From NCBI RefSeq assembly GCF_022568815.1, contig NZ_JAKZHX010000004.1, forward strand, positions 1 through 64,000: 64,000 nucleotides of DNA. Direction: 5' to 3'. Positions within the stretch are counted from its first letter, which is position 1. Each line of letters opens with the position of its first letter. This DNA is from Undibacterium paludis (GTDB lineage Bacteria; Pseudomonadota; Gammaproteobacteria; Burkholderiales; Burkholderiaceae_D). The notes under the pieces were generated by a model. The model did no database searches. It was not told the origin of the DNA and was given only the letters and a program-made list of their open reading frames with translations. Below are positions 44,919 to 54,550 of this stretch, one piece after another. Position numbers and translations under genes: made by a program.

Positions 44919-45932
44919 ATGAACGCGATCAACCATCAATTCAAACTGGCAGCCCGTCCACAAGGCAGCATCAAACATAGTGACTTCAATCAGGTCAAGG
45001 AGCCGGTGCGTGACCTGCAAGCCGGTGAAGTCCTGATCAAGAACCTGTATATCTCACTCGACCCGGCCATGCGTGGCTGGATGAATGAAAGCAAAAATTC
45101 CTATATGCCACCAGTTGCCATTGGTGAAGTAATGCGCGCCCTGGCCGTTGGTCAGATTGTGGAAAGCAACAATCCTAAATTTGCTGTTGGCGATCATGTC
45201 ACCGGCATGCTGGGCGTACAGGGATATGCGTATTCAGACGGCAACGGTATCACCAAGGTTGATCCCAAGCTCGCTCCCCTGCCCTTGTACCTGAGCACAT
45301 TGGGCATGCCTGGCATGACAGCTTATTTTGGCCTGCTGGAAGTTGGTCAGCCCAAAGAAGGCGACACCGTTGTCATTTCCGGCGCAGCCGGTGCTGTCGG
45401 CACCATCGTTGGCCAGATCGCCAAAATCAAGGGCGCACGCGTGGTCGGTATCGCCGGTGGTGCAGACAAAGTCCGCTACCTGACAGAAGAACTGGGCTTT
45501 GATGCGGCGATCGATTACAAGAGCGAAGATGTCAGCGCAGCCCTGAAGCAACATTGCCCCGATGGCATCCATGTGTACTTCGACAATGTTGGTGGCGACA
45601 TTCTTGATGCAGCACTGGCACAACTGGCTTTTGGCGCACGTGTTGTCATTTGCGGCGCGATATCCCAATACAACAATACAACTCCGATCAAGGGTCCGTC
45701 AAATTACCTGAACCTGATGGTCAAGCGCGCCACCATGAAAGGTGTGATGGTATCCGACTTTTACCCACGCGCCATGGAAGCGGCAATGGTAATGGGTGGC
45801 TGGATCATGTCGGGCAAACTGAAAAGCCGTGAAGACATCGTTGAAGACCTGGAAAATTTCCCTGACACTTTCCAGAAATTGTTCACCGGCGAAAACAATG
45901 GCAAACTGATCTTGAAAGTAGCTACAGCCTGA
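44919..45932 (+). CDS. NADP-dependent oxidoreductase of the MDR superfamily (CurA-like)
   Basis: A 337-residue medium-chain reductase without the catalytic zinc ligands. LGMPGMTAYFGLLEVGQPKEGDTVVISGAAGAVGTIVGQIAKIKGARVVGIAGG spans the NADP loop AGAAGAVG near 155, and YFDNVGGDILDAAL near 222 is the prostaglandin-reductase/curcumin-reductase signature. Such enzymes reduce alpha,beta-unsaturated ketones and aldehydes with NADPH. It is divergent from the LysR regulator, which probably responds to its substrate. The protein is cytoplasmic and of the usual length. Confidence 0.9.
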   Translation: MNAINHQFKLAARPQGSIKHSDFNQVKEPVRDLQAGEVLIKNLYISLDPAMRGWMNESKNSYMPPVAIGEVMRALAVGQIVESNNPKFAVGDHVTGMLGVQGYAYSDGNGITKVDPKLAPLPLYLSTLGMPGMTAYFGLLEVGQPKEGDTVVISGAAGAVGTIVGQIAKIKGARVVGIAGGADKVRYLTEELGFDAAIDYKSEDVSAALKQHCPDGIHVYFDNVGGDILDAALAQLAFGARVVICGAISQYNNTTPIKGPSNYLNLMVKRATMKGVMVSDFYPRAMEAAMVMGGWIMSGKLKSREDIVEDLENFPDTFQKLFTGENNGKLILKVATA

Positions 45933-46066
45933 AACTCTTGCTGAGTTAAACGGCCATCACTGCCCTTGCCTTACCTTGTCCCGGCTTATGTCAAAGTCGG
46001 CGACAAGGGCAAGCAAACCATCATCAAGTTTCATTACGTGTATTGTGCCAATTGCGTCCAACACTC

Positions 46067-47401
46067 TCAATACGCATACTCAGCAATTACCTGCCTGACT
46101 TTTTTCAGCGCAGCGTCCAGAGCCTCCAGGCTCACAGAGCCCAATGCCAGCCGTATTGCATGTGGCGCATGTGCAGAGGTAACAAATGGTTCTGCCGTAG
46201 CTACCGAAATGTTTGCCCGTAAAAGCGTCGCAGCCACCTGATCGGCCCGCACCTCTTCTGGCAGGGGTAGCCAGAGAAAATAAGAAGCGGGATGAGCGAC
46301 ATACTGCATTCCACGCAATACTTTACGCGCCAATGCCTGTCTCGCCATGGCGTCGTTGCGCTTTTCTGCTTCCAGACGCACGATAGTCCCATCCTCCATC
46401 CAGCCGCTGGCCAAGGCGGTGATCAAACCAGGGGTATTCCAGGTCGTTGCCCTGATGCTGCGCTCCAGTGCAGCGACCCATTTCATCGGGGCAGCAACAA
46501 ATCCTACCCGCAAGCCGGTCGCAACACTTTTGGAAAGACCGGACACATATACGGTCAGTTCAGGAGCCAATGCTGCCAATGGTGCGGGTGGATTTTCTGC
46601 CAGAAAGGCATAGGCGGCATCCTCTATGATCAACAACGCATGCTGGCGGGCAATCGATATCAGTTGCCGGCGCTGCGTCAAGCTCATGACCCATCCCAGG
46701 GGGTTATGCAGTGTGGGCATGGCATACACGGCGCGCACATGCCTGCTTTGACACAAACGCTCAAGTGCCTCCAGGTCCATGCCACGCTCATTTACCGGAA
46801 TAGCCAGCAATTCCAGGCCATGTGTCTGAGCCAACACCTTGAAACCCGGATAGGTCAGCGCATCAACCGCAACCACATCACCTGGTTTAAGCAGCGCCAT
46901 GACAGTGACAGCCAGGCCATGTTGCGCACCGCTGACAATCAGCACCTGATCCGCATCAACGTCCAGACCGCGACAGGCCAAATGGCGTGCAACGATAGCC
47001 CGTTCATGCGGACGCCCGGCATGCGGCTGGTAGCGCAACAAGGCATCCAGATCGCCGGAACCAGCCATCTGCCGTAGCGCAATTCTGAGCAGTTCCGTCT
47101 GGCCTGGCAAAGATGGATAGTTGAAATTGAGATCAACCATGCCAGCCATGGCCGCATGCTGGTCTATACCATGGCTGGCATTCAGTGTCGTTTCCCTGAC
47201 AAAGGTGCCGCGACCGGTTTCACCACTGACCAGGCCCATGGCTTCCAACTCGGCATATACCCGGCTTGCAGTCACCAGAGCCAAGCCTTCTTTCGCAGCC
47301 AGCTTGCGATGGGTAGGCAGGCGCGTGCCCGGTGCCAGCGCACCGCTGCGGATATCGGCGGCAATCGTGTCAACCAGAAATTTATAGCGTGCCAGCGCCA
47401 T
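46067..47401 (-). CDS. MocR-family regulator (GntR HTH plus aminotransferase domain)
   Basis: A 444-residue fusion. A GntR-type winged helix covers 1-70 (PGTRLPTHRKLAAKEGLALVTASRVYAELEAMGLV), and an aminotransferase fold follows, with the PLP lysine K291 in SGLSKSVATGLRVGF and the Asp of LIIEDAAYA. AAGGA lies eight bases before the ATG. It is divergent from the DJ-1/PfpI gene at 47502, the likely target. This is the second MocR in the window and is not closely similar in sequence to the one at 16041. Confidence 0.9.
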   Translation of the reverse strand: MALARYKFLVDTIAADIRSGALAPGTRLPTHRKLAAKEGLALVTASRVYAELEAMGLVSGETGRGTFVRETTLNASHGIDQHAAMAGMVDLNFNYPSLPGQTELLRIALRQMAGSGDLDALLRYQPHAGRPHERAIVARHLACRGLDVDADQVLIVSGAQHGLAVTVMALLKPGDVVAVDALTYPGFKVLAQTHGLELLAIPVNERGMDLEALERLCQSRHVRAVYAMPTLHNPLGWVMSLTQRRQLISIARQHALLIIEDAAYAFLAENPPAPLAALAPELTVYVSGLSKSVATGLRVGFVAAPMKWVAALERSIRATTWNTPGLITALASGWMEDGTIVRLEAEKRNDAMARQALARKVLRGMQYVAHPASYFLWLPLPEEVRADQVAATLLRANISVATAEPFVTSAHAPHAIRLALGSVSLEALDAALKKVRQVIAEYAY

Positions 47402-47434
47402 CGATCAGGTCCTTTATGTATCCATGACAATTAT

Positions 47435-47463
47435 TTGATTGTATTGATTATCGCCTATACGAT
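47435..47463 (+). promoter_or_regulatory. Promoter of the DJ-1/PfpI gene
   Basis: TTGATT (47435-47440), 17 bases, TACGAT (47458-47463). The spacing is ideal and the boxes are partly matched. It lies in the 94-base divergent region next to the MocR gene and is the natural place for MocR control. Confidence 0.5.
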
Positions 47464-47501
47464 ACTTCACGGACCATATATTTGACCAGGGAGAAATGAA
47501 C

Positions 47502-48122
47502 ATGCACATCAGCATATTAAGCTTTGAAGGTTTTAATGAACTCGACTCTTTTATTGCGCTTGGCATACTCAACCGCATCAAGAAACCTGGCTGGCGGGTA
47601 ACAATAGCCAGCCCCGCCGCACGCGTGCAATCAATGAATGGCCTGATCGTGGAAAGCCAGGTCTCGTTACAGGAGGCCAGTATGGCCGATGCTGTGATCG
47701 TGGGTAGCGGCAGCCAGACCAGAGAGGTCGTGAGCAACCCGGCCATCATGGAGCAATTGCAGTTGGACCCGTCCAGGCAATTGCTCGGGGCCCAGTGCTC
47801 AGGTACCTTGGTACTGGCAAAATTGGGTTTGCTTAATGATGTGCCAGCCTGCACCGACCTGACCACAAAACCCTGGGTACAGGCGGCAGGTGTGGAAATA
47901 TTGAACCAGCCCTTTTTTGCCAACGGCAATGTTGCGACCGCCGGCGGCTGCCTGGCTTCAACTTATCTGGCAGCCTGGATGATCGCCAGACTGGAAGGGC
48001 TTGAGGCCGCACAAAGCGCCATTCATTACGTGGCGCCAGTCGGAGAAAAAGACGACTACGTAGCGAGGGCAATGGCAAATATCACGCTCTATCTGCCCGC
48101 TGCAATGACTTCACTGATTTAA
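47502..48122 (+). CDS. DJ-1/PfpI family protein
   Basis: A 206-residue protein of the class I glutamine-amidotransferase-like DJ-1/PfpI fold. The N-terminal ISILSFEGFNELD is typical, and the nucleophile-elbow Cys is C99 in LLGAQCSGTLVLA. TAGGCLAS near 146 is a second family segment. AGGGAG sits eight bases before the ATG at 47502, while an ATG six bases earlier has it too close. Members are chaperones, glyoxalases or regulators. It shares a control region with a MocR gene and ends one base before the GH44 stop codon. Confidence 0.85.
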   Translation: MHISILSFEGFNELDSFIALGILNRIKKPGWRVTIASPAARVQSMNGLIVESQVSLQEASMADAVIVGSGSQTREVVSNPAIMEQLQLDPSRQLLGAQCSGTLVLAKLGLLNDVPACTDLTTKPWVQAAGVEILNQPFFANGNVATAGGCLASTYLAAWMIARLEGLEAAQSAIHYVAPVGEKDDYVARAMANITLYLPAAMTSLI

Positions 48123-48123
48123 A

Positions 48124-49914
48124 TTAAGGCTTCAATACAAAATGCAGCACAGAACGTGCGGGCAGGCTGTAGCTGAACTTGTTTTGTGTGATATTGCTGA
48201 GACCACTACGCACGGTGATGGCAGTATTGCTACCGCTGACACCCCACACCTGGGCATATTTGAGACTGACCGGATGATTGAGCTGGAAGCTGCTGTTGAT
48301 CGCACTGGCCAGGCGGTTGATGGCGACGACATGGACAACATTCGGATCATTCAAGTCTATGGCCGCATACACGGCAGCGCTGGCATTATTGCTGGCCACA
48401 GCCTTGACAGAGGTGGCAGGGAAGACGGATTTGTTACCATCATAATTGCGATAGATTTTAAAACCGGAAGCGATGAAACCTTCGGCATCACCAAAATACG
48501 TCGCCAGGTATACGCCCTGCTTGCCAAAGCTGCCCAGCGCGTCCGCCTGGGCGATGGCACCCGTGATATCGCTCTTGCCACCAAAATCATATTCGGTCAC
48601 TGCCAGTTTGGTGCCGGGGTAAAAATCATTGATGGATTGCTGCAACTTGGGCAGCATTTGCAGGCCACGGCCATCGGTAAAGCCATTGCCTGATTGCGTG
48701 ATCCAGCTTGGCTCTACATAACCGGCATCCCACAGGCTGCGTGCTGCCTGCACGCGGGTGGTGGCGTCATAGGACGCCTGTGGATAATAGTGAAATGAAA
48801 ACACATCAAGCAAACGACGGCCAGCACTTTGCGAAGCCTGCTTCATTTTTGCCAGGTAGGCATTGGCCATGCTCATGCCATTGTAACGATAACGGTCGCC
48901 GCTATTATTCGTGGCATAGGGTTCAACATTGTATTGCCCCCAGTCTGCAGGCTGGTGCGATTGCGAACCGTCCCACACCGCCCACAGACTGAACAGCCCC
49001 AGGTAACCGCTGACAGCAGGGCCAAAAGTTTCAGCGCTGGCATCCATGCGTTTGACGGTCGTGGCCAGGGCTACGTTCTTTTGTATAACGTCAGTCACGG
49101 TGGTCAGCTGCGGGTACAGCAAGGCATGGGTGCCGCTGTCGCCACTCGGTGTAGTCCAGTGATGCCAAAGATCCGGCTCGTTATCGAGCTCATAGCCTTT
49201 GACGCCATTCGTCGCTGATGCCGTGCCATATTTTTGCAGCAGGAAATTGATTTCTTCATCAATATAGACATTGCCGTCACCAAGACTGGGGCTCAGGCTC
49301 AGCGCGCCTGCACTGGCTGGTTTGTCATTGACAATAGTCAGCCAGCGGGCCGTATCGACATTGCTGGGGCCGGGGGCGTTTTGCCACAGTTGTGAACCGT
49401 TGCAGGTGGATGGTGGATTGAGATTGACGATGTCTTTAGGCAGTTTGCCAGCGGCAGGCAACTGCAACAATGAATAGGTACCCAGAACCACAGATTGATC
49501 CTGGAAGTTCTGTAAGGCAGCGCCAGGGGCGTAATAGGCCAGGCCATTACTTTGACTGGGATTACCTGCTCCCGCAGTCGCACTGACACCGGCATTCGAT
49601 GAATTGCACCAGTCGGCGCCTGAGTTGCTGACGCCGTTTTCCCAGCTATAGCTGGTCATGTTATTGCCGCCAAGGCGGCGTGAACGCAGGTTCAGACTTT
49701 GCAGACTGGCCTGTCCACCCTGGTTTGCCCAGCCAGCACGACTTGTTCCATCGGCATAAGCGTTGTATCCATAGATCAATGGGCTGATGGTCTTGCGTTC
49801 TGCCTGAGTATCAACGGAGAATGTGACATTCTGGGCTGCAGTTATCGAAAATTCTGCAGAAATCCCCATAAATAAAAGAACTTTCAGAACTTTGCACAAG
49901 CTCACTTGTCTCAT
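48124..49914 (-). CDS. Secreted glycoside hydrolase family 44
   Basis: A 596-residue exported glycosidase. After a signal peptide (about 1-27), the catalytic domain opens ISPLIYGYNAYADG and RRLGGNNMTSYSWENGVSNSGADW, both strongly typical of GH44 enzymes that cleave beta-1,4 glucans, xyloglucan or mixed-linkage glucan. The acid/base is E246 in DNEPDLWHHW and the nucleophile E441 in VTEYDFGG. A C-terminal beta-domain follows, with no carbohydrate-binding module. AGGAG six bases before the second of two ATGs sets the start. Two palindromes lie just upstream. Confidence 0.92.
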   Translation of the reverse strand: MRQVSLCKVLKVLLFMGISAEFSITAAQNVTFSVDTQAERKTISPLIYGYNAYADGTSRAGWANQGGQASLQSLNLRSRRLGGNNMTSYSWENGVSNSGADWCNSSNAGVSATAGAGNPSQSNGLAYYAPGAALQNFQDQSVVLGTYSLLQLPAAGKLPKDIVNLNPPSTCNGSQLWQNAPGPSNVDTARWLTIVNDKPASAGALSLSPSLGDGNVYIDEEINFLLQKYGTASATNGVKGYELDNEPDLWHHWTTPSGDSGTHALLYPQLTTVTDVIQKNVALATTVKRMDASAETFGPAVSGYLGLFSLWAVWDGSQSHQPADWGQYNVEPYATNNSGDRYRYNGMSMANAYLAKMKQASQSAGRRLLDVFSFHYYPQASYDATTRVQAARSLWDAGYVEPSWITQSGNGFTDGRGLQMLPKLQQSINDFYPGTKLAVTEYDFGGKSDITGAIAQADALGSFGKQGVYLATYFGDAEGFIASGFKIYRNYDGNKSVFPATSVKAVASNNASAAVYAAIDLNDPNVVHVVAINRLASAINSSFQLNHPVSLKYAQVWGVSGSNTAITVRSGLSNITQNKFSYSLPARSVLHFVLKP

Positions 49915-49947
49915 CATGCGCTCCTGGCTCGCCTGTAAATTATTTCC

Positions 49948-49980
49948 CGCAACCCCGTTGCGAATTTCCACATGGAAATT
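49948..49980. promoter_or_regulatory. Paired palindromes upstream of the GH44 gene
   Basis: CGCAAC-CCC-GTTGCG (49948-49962) and AATTTCCA-CA-TGGAAATT (49963-49980) are two perfect, directly adjacent inverted repeats. They lie 34-66 bases before the GH44 start codon. They may be operators for a LacI- or similar carbohydrate regulator, or stem-loops of the GH44 5' UTR. Confidence 0.6.
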
Positions 49981-50152
49981 GTAAATAATTATGGCAGAAC
50001 TTTTCAGAGAGCCAATACGTAATTGTTTCCAATTGTTTCTTAATTTCTGTCATTTATATAACAACTCCGCCGATCATTGTGTTTTAAGCATACTTTTTTT
50101 ACACTTGATTATTACTACAACCACAAATACTTCCAAAACACCGAGACGACTC

Positions 50153-53100
50153 ATGAGACTTTCCACATTAGTACTTACCCTCAGCCTGGCAGGCCTTATC
50201 AGTACAGCATCTGCTGCTCCGGCCTATTACCGTTTCCCCAGTATCAAGGGAGATGCCGTTGTATTTACGGCTGAAGGTGACTTATGGAAGGTCGCAAGTA
50301 GTGGTGGTCAGGCACAACGACTGACGACGCATCCGGCAGCGGAGGTTTTGCCGGCCATCTCGCCCGATGGCAAATGGCTGGCCTTTTCCGCTGCCTACGA
50401 AGGGCCGACTGAAGCTTATGTCATGCCTATGGCCGGCGGTTTGCCTAAGCGCATCAGCTTTGAAAACGACCAGGTCAACGTACTGGGATGGACCAATAGC
50501 GGCGAAGTCATGGTCAGCACTCTGAACAGCACCGGCCCGTCTTCGCACCGGGTAGTTGCTGCCATCAATCCGCAAAGCATGTTGCGTCGCGTGTTCCCGG
50601 TTGCAGATGCCAATGAGGCCACGCTCGATGACAGCGGCAAATTCCTGTATTTCACCCGCTTTGGCTTGCACATGACAAATGACAATGCCAAGCAATACCG
50701 TGGCGGCGCCGTCGCCCAGTTATGGCGTTACGATGTACAGGGCAAGACTGAAGCGACACAGCTGTTTGCCGGCGATGCCAGCAATAACCGTCGCCCCATG
50801 TGGTGGAAAGGCCGCCTGTATTTTGTCAGTGACCGCAATGGCGCCTTCAATATCTGGACAGCCAATGCCGATGGCAGTGACGCCCGGGTGTTGACGCAGC
50901 ACAAGGATTGGGAAGTGCGCAATGCCAGCCTCGGGGACGGCAAGATCGTCTACCAGTTAGGGGCAGACCTGCATGTGTTTGACATTGCCAGTGGCAAGGA
51001 CCAGTTACTTGCCATTGATCTGGTGTCCGACTTTGACCAGCAGCGCAAACGCCAGATCAAGTCCCCGCTCGATTACCTGAACAATGTAGAACTGGCCAGC
51101 AAGGAAGAACGCCTACTGTTCACCGCCCGTGGCCGGTTGACGATTGCCGGTAGTGGCCCGCAAAGGCGGATAGACTTACCGGTACCGGAAAATGCGCGTG
51201 CCCGCGAAGCCGTGTTTTCGCATGATGACAAATCTGTGTATGCCATCGTCGATACCACAGGTGAAAATGAAATCTGGAAATTCCCCGCAAATGGATTGGG
51301 CAAGCCTGAAGTGCTGACCACCAACGGCGATGTACACCGTTACCATATCTTCCCGTCCCCCGACGGCAAATGGCTGGCACACAGTGACAAGCGCGGCCGC
51401 CTGTGGCTGCTTGACCTGGCGACCAAAACCAACCAGATCATCGATGATGCAGGCAAGCTTGGCGTGGAAAGACAGGAAGAAGTGACCTGGTCACCTGACA
51501 GTAAAACCATCGCCATCATCAGGCCAAATAACAAGTTGCAAAGAACCCAGATAGGTTTGTATTCGCTAGACAGCAAGCAATTGCATTTTGTTACCAGTGA
51601 CCGCTATAACTCCAGGGCTGCCGTATTTTCCGGTGATGGCCGCTGGTTGTATTTCTTTTCTGAGCGTAATTTCCAGGTCAGCAATCGCTCACCCTGGGGT
51701 GACCGCAATATGGGCCCGCACTTTGAAAAGCGCAACGGCCTGTATGCACTGGCGTTGCAGAACGACAATCGCTTCCCCTTCAAACCTGATGATGAATTGA
51801 GCAAATCAACAGATAAGTCTGCGGATAAATCTACTGAAAAACCTGCTGATAAAGTCGCAGACAAAGCTACCGACAAAGCTGGCGACAAGCCATCAGAAAA
51901 AACAGAAGAAACGAAAAAACCCGTAAAGCCTGCCCTCCCGGCGATCCAGTATGCCGGCCTGGCAGAACGCCTGTATCAGGTACCACTGGCTTACGGCAAT
52001 TATCGTGAGCTCGCTGTCGATGACAAGCGTTTGTATTTCACAGAACAGGAAGGCTCGGATGGCAAAGCTACGCTGAAGACCCTGGCCATTTCCAAGAACA
52101 GCCCGCAACCAGAAATCTTTGCCGGCAATATTCGCCAGTTTGATTTGTCTGCCGATAAAAAACATGTGTTCTATCGCAATCAGGTAGGCACTGGTCCCAG
52201 CGAATTTTATATTGTCGAAGCTGGCGCCAGACAACCACAGGATATCAGCAAGTCCAGGGTCAACATCAGTGACTGGAGCTTTTTCCTCAATCCCAAACTT
52301 GAATGGCAGCAAATATATGCCGATGCCTGGCGCATGCACAGGGACTTCCTGTTTGACGACAAAATGCGTGGCGTGGACTGGAACAAGGTACGCAGCAAAT
52401 ACTCTCCATTGGTGGACAGAGTGACCGACCGAGCCGAACTCAATGATGTACTCGGCCTGATGGCCAGCGAGGTCAGCACCCTGCATTCCCAAACCCGTCC
52501 CGGCGATGTACGCCGGGTTGCACCGGAGGGCCAGGCTGCATCACTGGGAGCGGTGCTGAGCCGTACCAATGCAGGTTATCGCATAGATCACATCTACCAT
52601 ACAGAACCAGAGCTGCCATCTGAACTCCCACCCCTGTCGCAACCTGATCTGGATATCCGGGAAGGCGATGTCATCACTGCCATCAATGGCCAGCCTGTGC
52701 TCGAGGCGCGTGACATATCCGACCTGCTGACCAATCAGGCTGACAAACAGGTTCTCATGCATGTAAAACGCGGCGATCATGCGGCACGCGCTGTCATTGT
52801 CACGCCGGTCAACATGATGAAGCATGCCAATCTGCGCTATAGCGATTGGGAACAAAGCCGCAGCGAGCAGGTCAACAAGGCGACCCAGGGACGCATAGGC
52901 TATCTGCACCTGCGCGCCATGGGTCCGCAGGATATCAATAGCTTCGCCCGCGATTTCTACAGCAATATAGAACGCGATGGCCTGATCATCGATGTGCGCC
53001 GTAACCGGGGTGGCAATATCGACAGCTGGATCATAGAAAAACTGTTGCGCAAGGCCTGGGCCTTCTGGGCTACACCAACATCTGCCCCTTACACCAATAT

Positions 53101-53491
53101 GCAGCAAACATTCCGTGGGCATCTGGTAGTGCTGGTTGATGAACTGACCTATTCAGACGGTGAAACCTTCGCGGCCGGTATCAAGGCTCTGAAACTGGGC
53201 CCGCTGGTTGGCAAGCGTACTGCCGGCGCCGGTGTCTGGTTATCCGATAATAATTCACTGGCAGACAATGGCATGATCAGGGCTGCCGAAAATGCGCAGT
53301 TTGGCATGGATGGGAAATGGCTGGTGGAAGGCGTCGGCGTGGCACCGGATATTGAAGTAGACAACCTGCCACACGCAACCTTTAACGGCAAAGATCAACA
53401 GCTTGAAGCCGCGATACAGTTGCTGGAGAAGAAACTCAGGGAACAGCCTGTCAAACCCATGCTGCCGCAGACAATTCCACCGTTAAAATAA
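50153..53491 (+). CDS. Tricorn-like S41 peptidase with WD40-type propellers
   Basis: A 1112-residue exported peptidase of the Tricorn/S41B type. The signal peptide ends near residue 20 (STASAA). PD40 propeller repeats cover about 25-570, such as ISPDGKWLAFSA and PDGKWLAHSDKRGRLWLLDL. A linker of degenerate K-[SA]-x-D-K repeats spans about 550-590. A PDZ-like domain (about 800-900, EGDVITAINGQPVLEARD) and the S41 core follow, with nucleophile S1001 in ELTYSDGETF. Tricorn degrades peptides to short fragments; this one would act in the periplasm. The ATG has only GAGACGAC as a weak site. Confidence 0.9.
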   Translation: MRLSTLVLTLSLAGLISTASAAPAYYRFPSIKGDAVVFTAEGDLWKVASSGGQAQRLTTHPAAEVLPAISPDGKWLAFSAAYEGPTEAYVMPMAGGLPKRISFENDQVNVLGWTNSGEVMVSTLNSTGPSSHRVVAAINPQSMLRRVFPVADANEATLDDSGKFLYFTRFGLHMTNDNAKQYRGGAVAQLWRYDVQGKTEATQLFAGDASNNRRPMWWKGRLYFVSDRNGAFNIWTANADGSDARVLTQHKDWEVRNASLGDGKIVYQLGADLHVFDIASGKDQLLAIDLVSDFDQQRKRQIKSPLDYLNNVELASKEERLLFTARGRLTIAGSGPQRRIDLPVPENARAREAVFSHDDKSVYAIVDTTGENEIWKFPANGLGKPEVLTTNGDVHRYHIFPSPDGKWLAHSDKRGRLWLLDLATKTNQIIDDAGKLGVERQEEVTWSPDSKTIAIIRPNNKLQRTQIGLYSLDSKQLHFVTSDRYNSRAAVFSGDGRWLYFFSERNFQVSNRSPWGDRNMGPHFEKRNGLYALALQNDNRFPFKPDDELSKSTDKSADKSTEKPADKVADKATDKAGDKPSEKTEETKKPVKPALPAIQYAGLAERLYQVPLAYGNYRELAVDDKRLYFTEQEGSDGKATLKTLAISKNSPQPEIFAGNIRQFDLSADKKHVFYRNQVGTGPSEFYIVEAGARQPQDISKSRVNISDWSFFLNPKLEWQQIYADAWRMHRDFLFDDKMRGVDWNKVRSKYSPLVDRVTDRAELNDVLGLMASEVSTLHSQTRPGDVRRVAPEGQAASLGAVLSRTNAGYRIDHIYHTEPELPSELPPLSQPDLDIREGDVITAINGQPVLEARDISDLLTNQADKQVLMHVKRGDHAARAVIVTPVNMMKHANLRYSDWEQSRSEQVNKATQGRIGYLHLRAMGPQDINSFARDFYSNIERDGLIIDVRRNRGGNIDSWIIEKLLRKAWAFWATPTSAPYTNMQQTFRGHLVVLVDELTYSDGETFAAGIKALKLGPLVGKRTAGAGVWLSDNNSLADNGMIRAAENAQFGMDGKWLVEGVGVAPDIEVDNLPHATFNGKDQQLEAAIQLLEKKLREQPVKPMLPQTIPPLK
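51802..51911 (+). repeat. Degenerate repeat coding a Lys/Asp-rich linker
   Basis: A tract of roughly 12-base units coding repeated K-x-x-D-K or K-x-x-E-K peptides, for example DKSADKSTEK, then DKVADKATDK and GDKPSEKTEE. It connects the propeller and the C-terminal half of the Tricorn-like peptidase and is probably disordered. Unit number may vary between strains. Confidence 0.7.
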
Positions 53492-53514
53492 CCGTCACTT
53501 TATAGTGAACATAG

Positions 53515-53546
53515 AAAGCCCTTCATTTTTGATGAAGGGCTTTTTT
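53515..53546. terminator. Intrinsic terminator after the Tricorn-like gene
   Basis: A perfect 12-bp stem (53515-53526 with 53532-53543) around TTTTG, followed by TTTTTT to 53546. The opposite strand has an AAA-flanked version, so it may also stop the convergent DUF2189 transcript. Confidence 0.88.
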
Positions 53547-53556
53547 AATAAGCTGA

Positions 53557-54387
53557 TCAGTCTGGCTGCGCCTGCCGGTCAGCCGCCGTAGCAACAATTT
53601 CTTTATATGCATGCCAGCTTGCATGCCCTATCAGTGGCATGGTAATCAGGAACCCCAGGTTCCAGCTCATAAAGCTGACCACAACCGAGGCAATGATCAA
53701 ACCAGCCCACACCAGTGTTGCCGGCACATTGATAAACAAGGCAACACAACTGATGATCATCGCCGTAATGGCGTCGGTGTCACGATCCAGCATCATGGGA
53801 ATGGCAACCCAGCTGATGGCAAACACGATGCTGGCAAATACAAAACCCACACACAGATAAACAGCAACAAATTCCAGGTTATTCAGGGAGAATAACTGCG
53901 CCAGAAAACCATGCATGGTCGGCATTCCCTTGTTGTAGAACAGAGCGAAGATCACAAGCGAAGCACGCGCCCAGACCATCGTGATGACTGCCAGTACCAG
54001 TGTCAGCACACCAATATTGCTCCAGCGCCCCTGCATGGAGAACACGCTGCCCAGCAAACCGGAATGGGTATCTTCCAGGCGACGGCTGATATCGTACAAG
54101 CCGAGTGCGAGCATGGGGCCAAGCAGAAGGAAACCACAAGTCAGCGCAGACAGATATTCCGGCGCATTATTCAAGACCAGCTGCAATACCGTGCCCATGA
54201 CAGTAAAGCAAATTCCATAGAAAATACTGGATATCCCGGCAGCACGCAAATCCCGCCAGCCCAGCCTGAGCCAGGTCAGCGGCCTGAACATGCCTACCCG
54301 GCGTATAGGCGGAAAAACCGATTCCTGATCGATGACGCTCTTGATATCTGGCGGCGCGCTATCCCCGCCCTGCAACTGATCTGCCAT
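53557..54387 (-). CDS. DUF2189 integral membrane protein
   Basis: A 276-residue protein. The N-terminal PPIRRVGMFRPLTWLRLGWRDL is the DUF2189 entry motif, with an R-x-x-G-x-x-W pattern. About six to seven membrane helices follow between 50 and 260, with charged termini in the cytoplasm. Function is unknown. The proteins often occur near cytochrome oxidase or membrane-stress genes, which are not seen here. It ends close to the Tricorn terminator and follows the TMEM175-like gene with a 160-base gap. Confidence 0.83.
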   Translation of the reverse strand: MADQLQGGDSAPPDIKSVIDQESVFPPIRRVGMFRPLTWLRLGWRDLRAAGISSIFYGICFTVMGTVLQLVLNNAPEYLSALTCGFLLLGPMLALGLYDISRRLEDTHSGLLGSVFSMQGRWSNIGVLTLVLAVITMVWARASLVIFALFYNKGMPTMHGFLAQLFSLNNLEFVAVYLCVGFVFASIVFAISWVAIPMMLDRDTDAITAMIISCVALFINVPATLVWAGLIIASVVVSFMSWNLGFLITMPLIGHASWHAYKEIVATAADRQAQPD

Positions 54388-54550
54388 ACTGTCTCCGCTT
54401 GCATCTTATGGTGATGAATGCGTCCGTTTTTTACGGCTCAATTCCATGCTAAGGCAGTCAGACGAGATTGGCAAGCACGGACATGAATCGATGCTGTCAA
54501 GTTACAGGGTTCGAGTCAATCAGCGAATCTCGCGCAAACCAGCCAACGAA

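Noticed and set aside
45965..46013. CCTTGTC...GACAAGG inverted repeat after the CurA-like gene
   Set aside because: Long loop and no T run; possible weak terminator but not strong enough to list.
54500..54530. GGTTCGAGTC resembling a tRNA T-arm
   Set aside because: The 3' half of the stem (CAATC) does not pair with the 5' half and no acceptor stem or anticodon arm is found.
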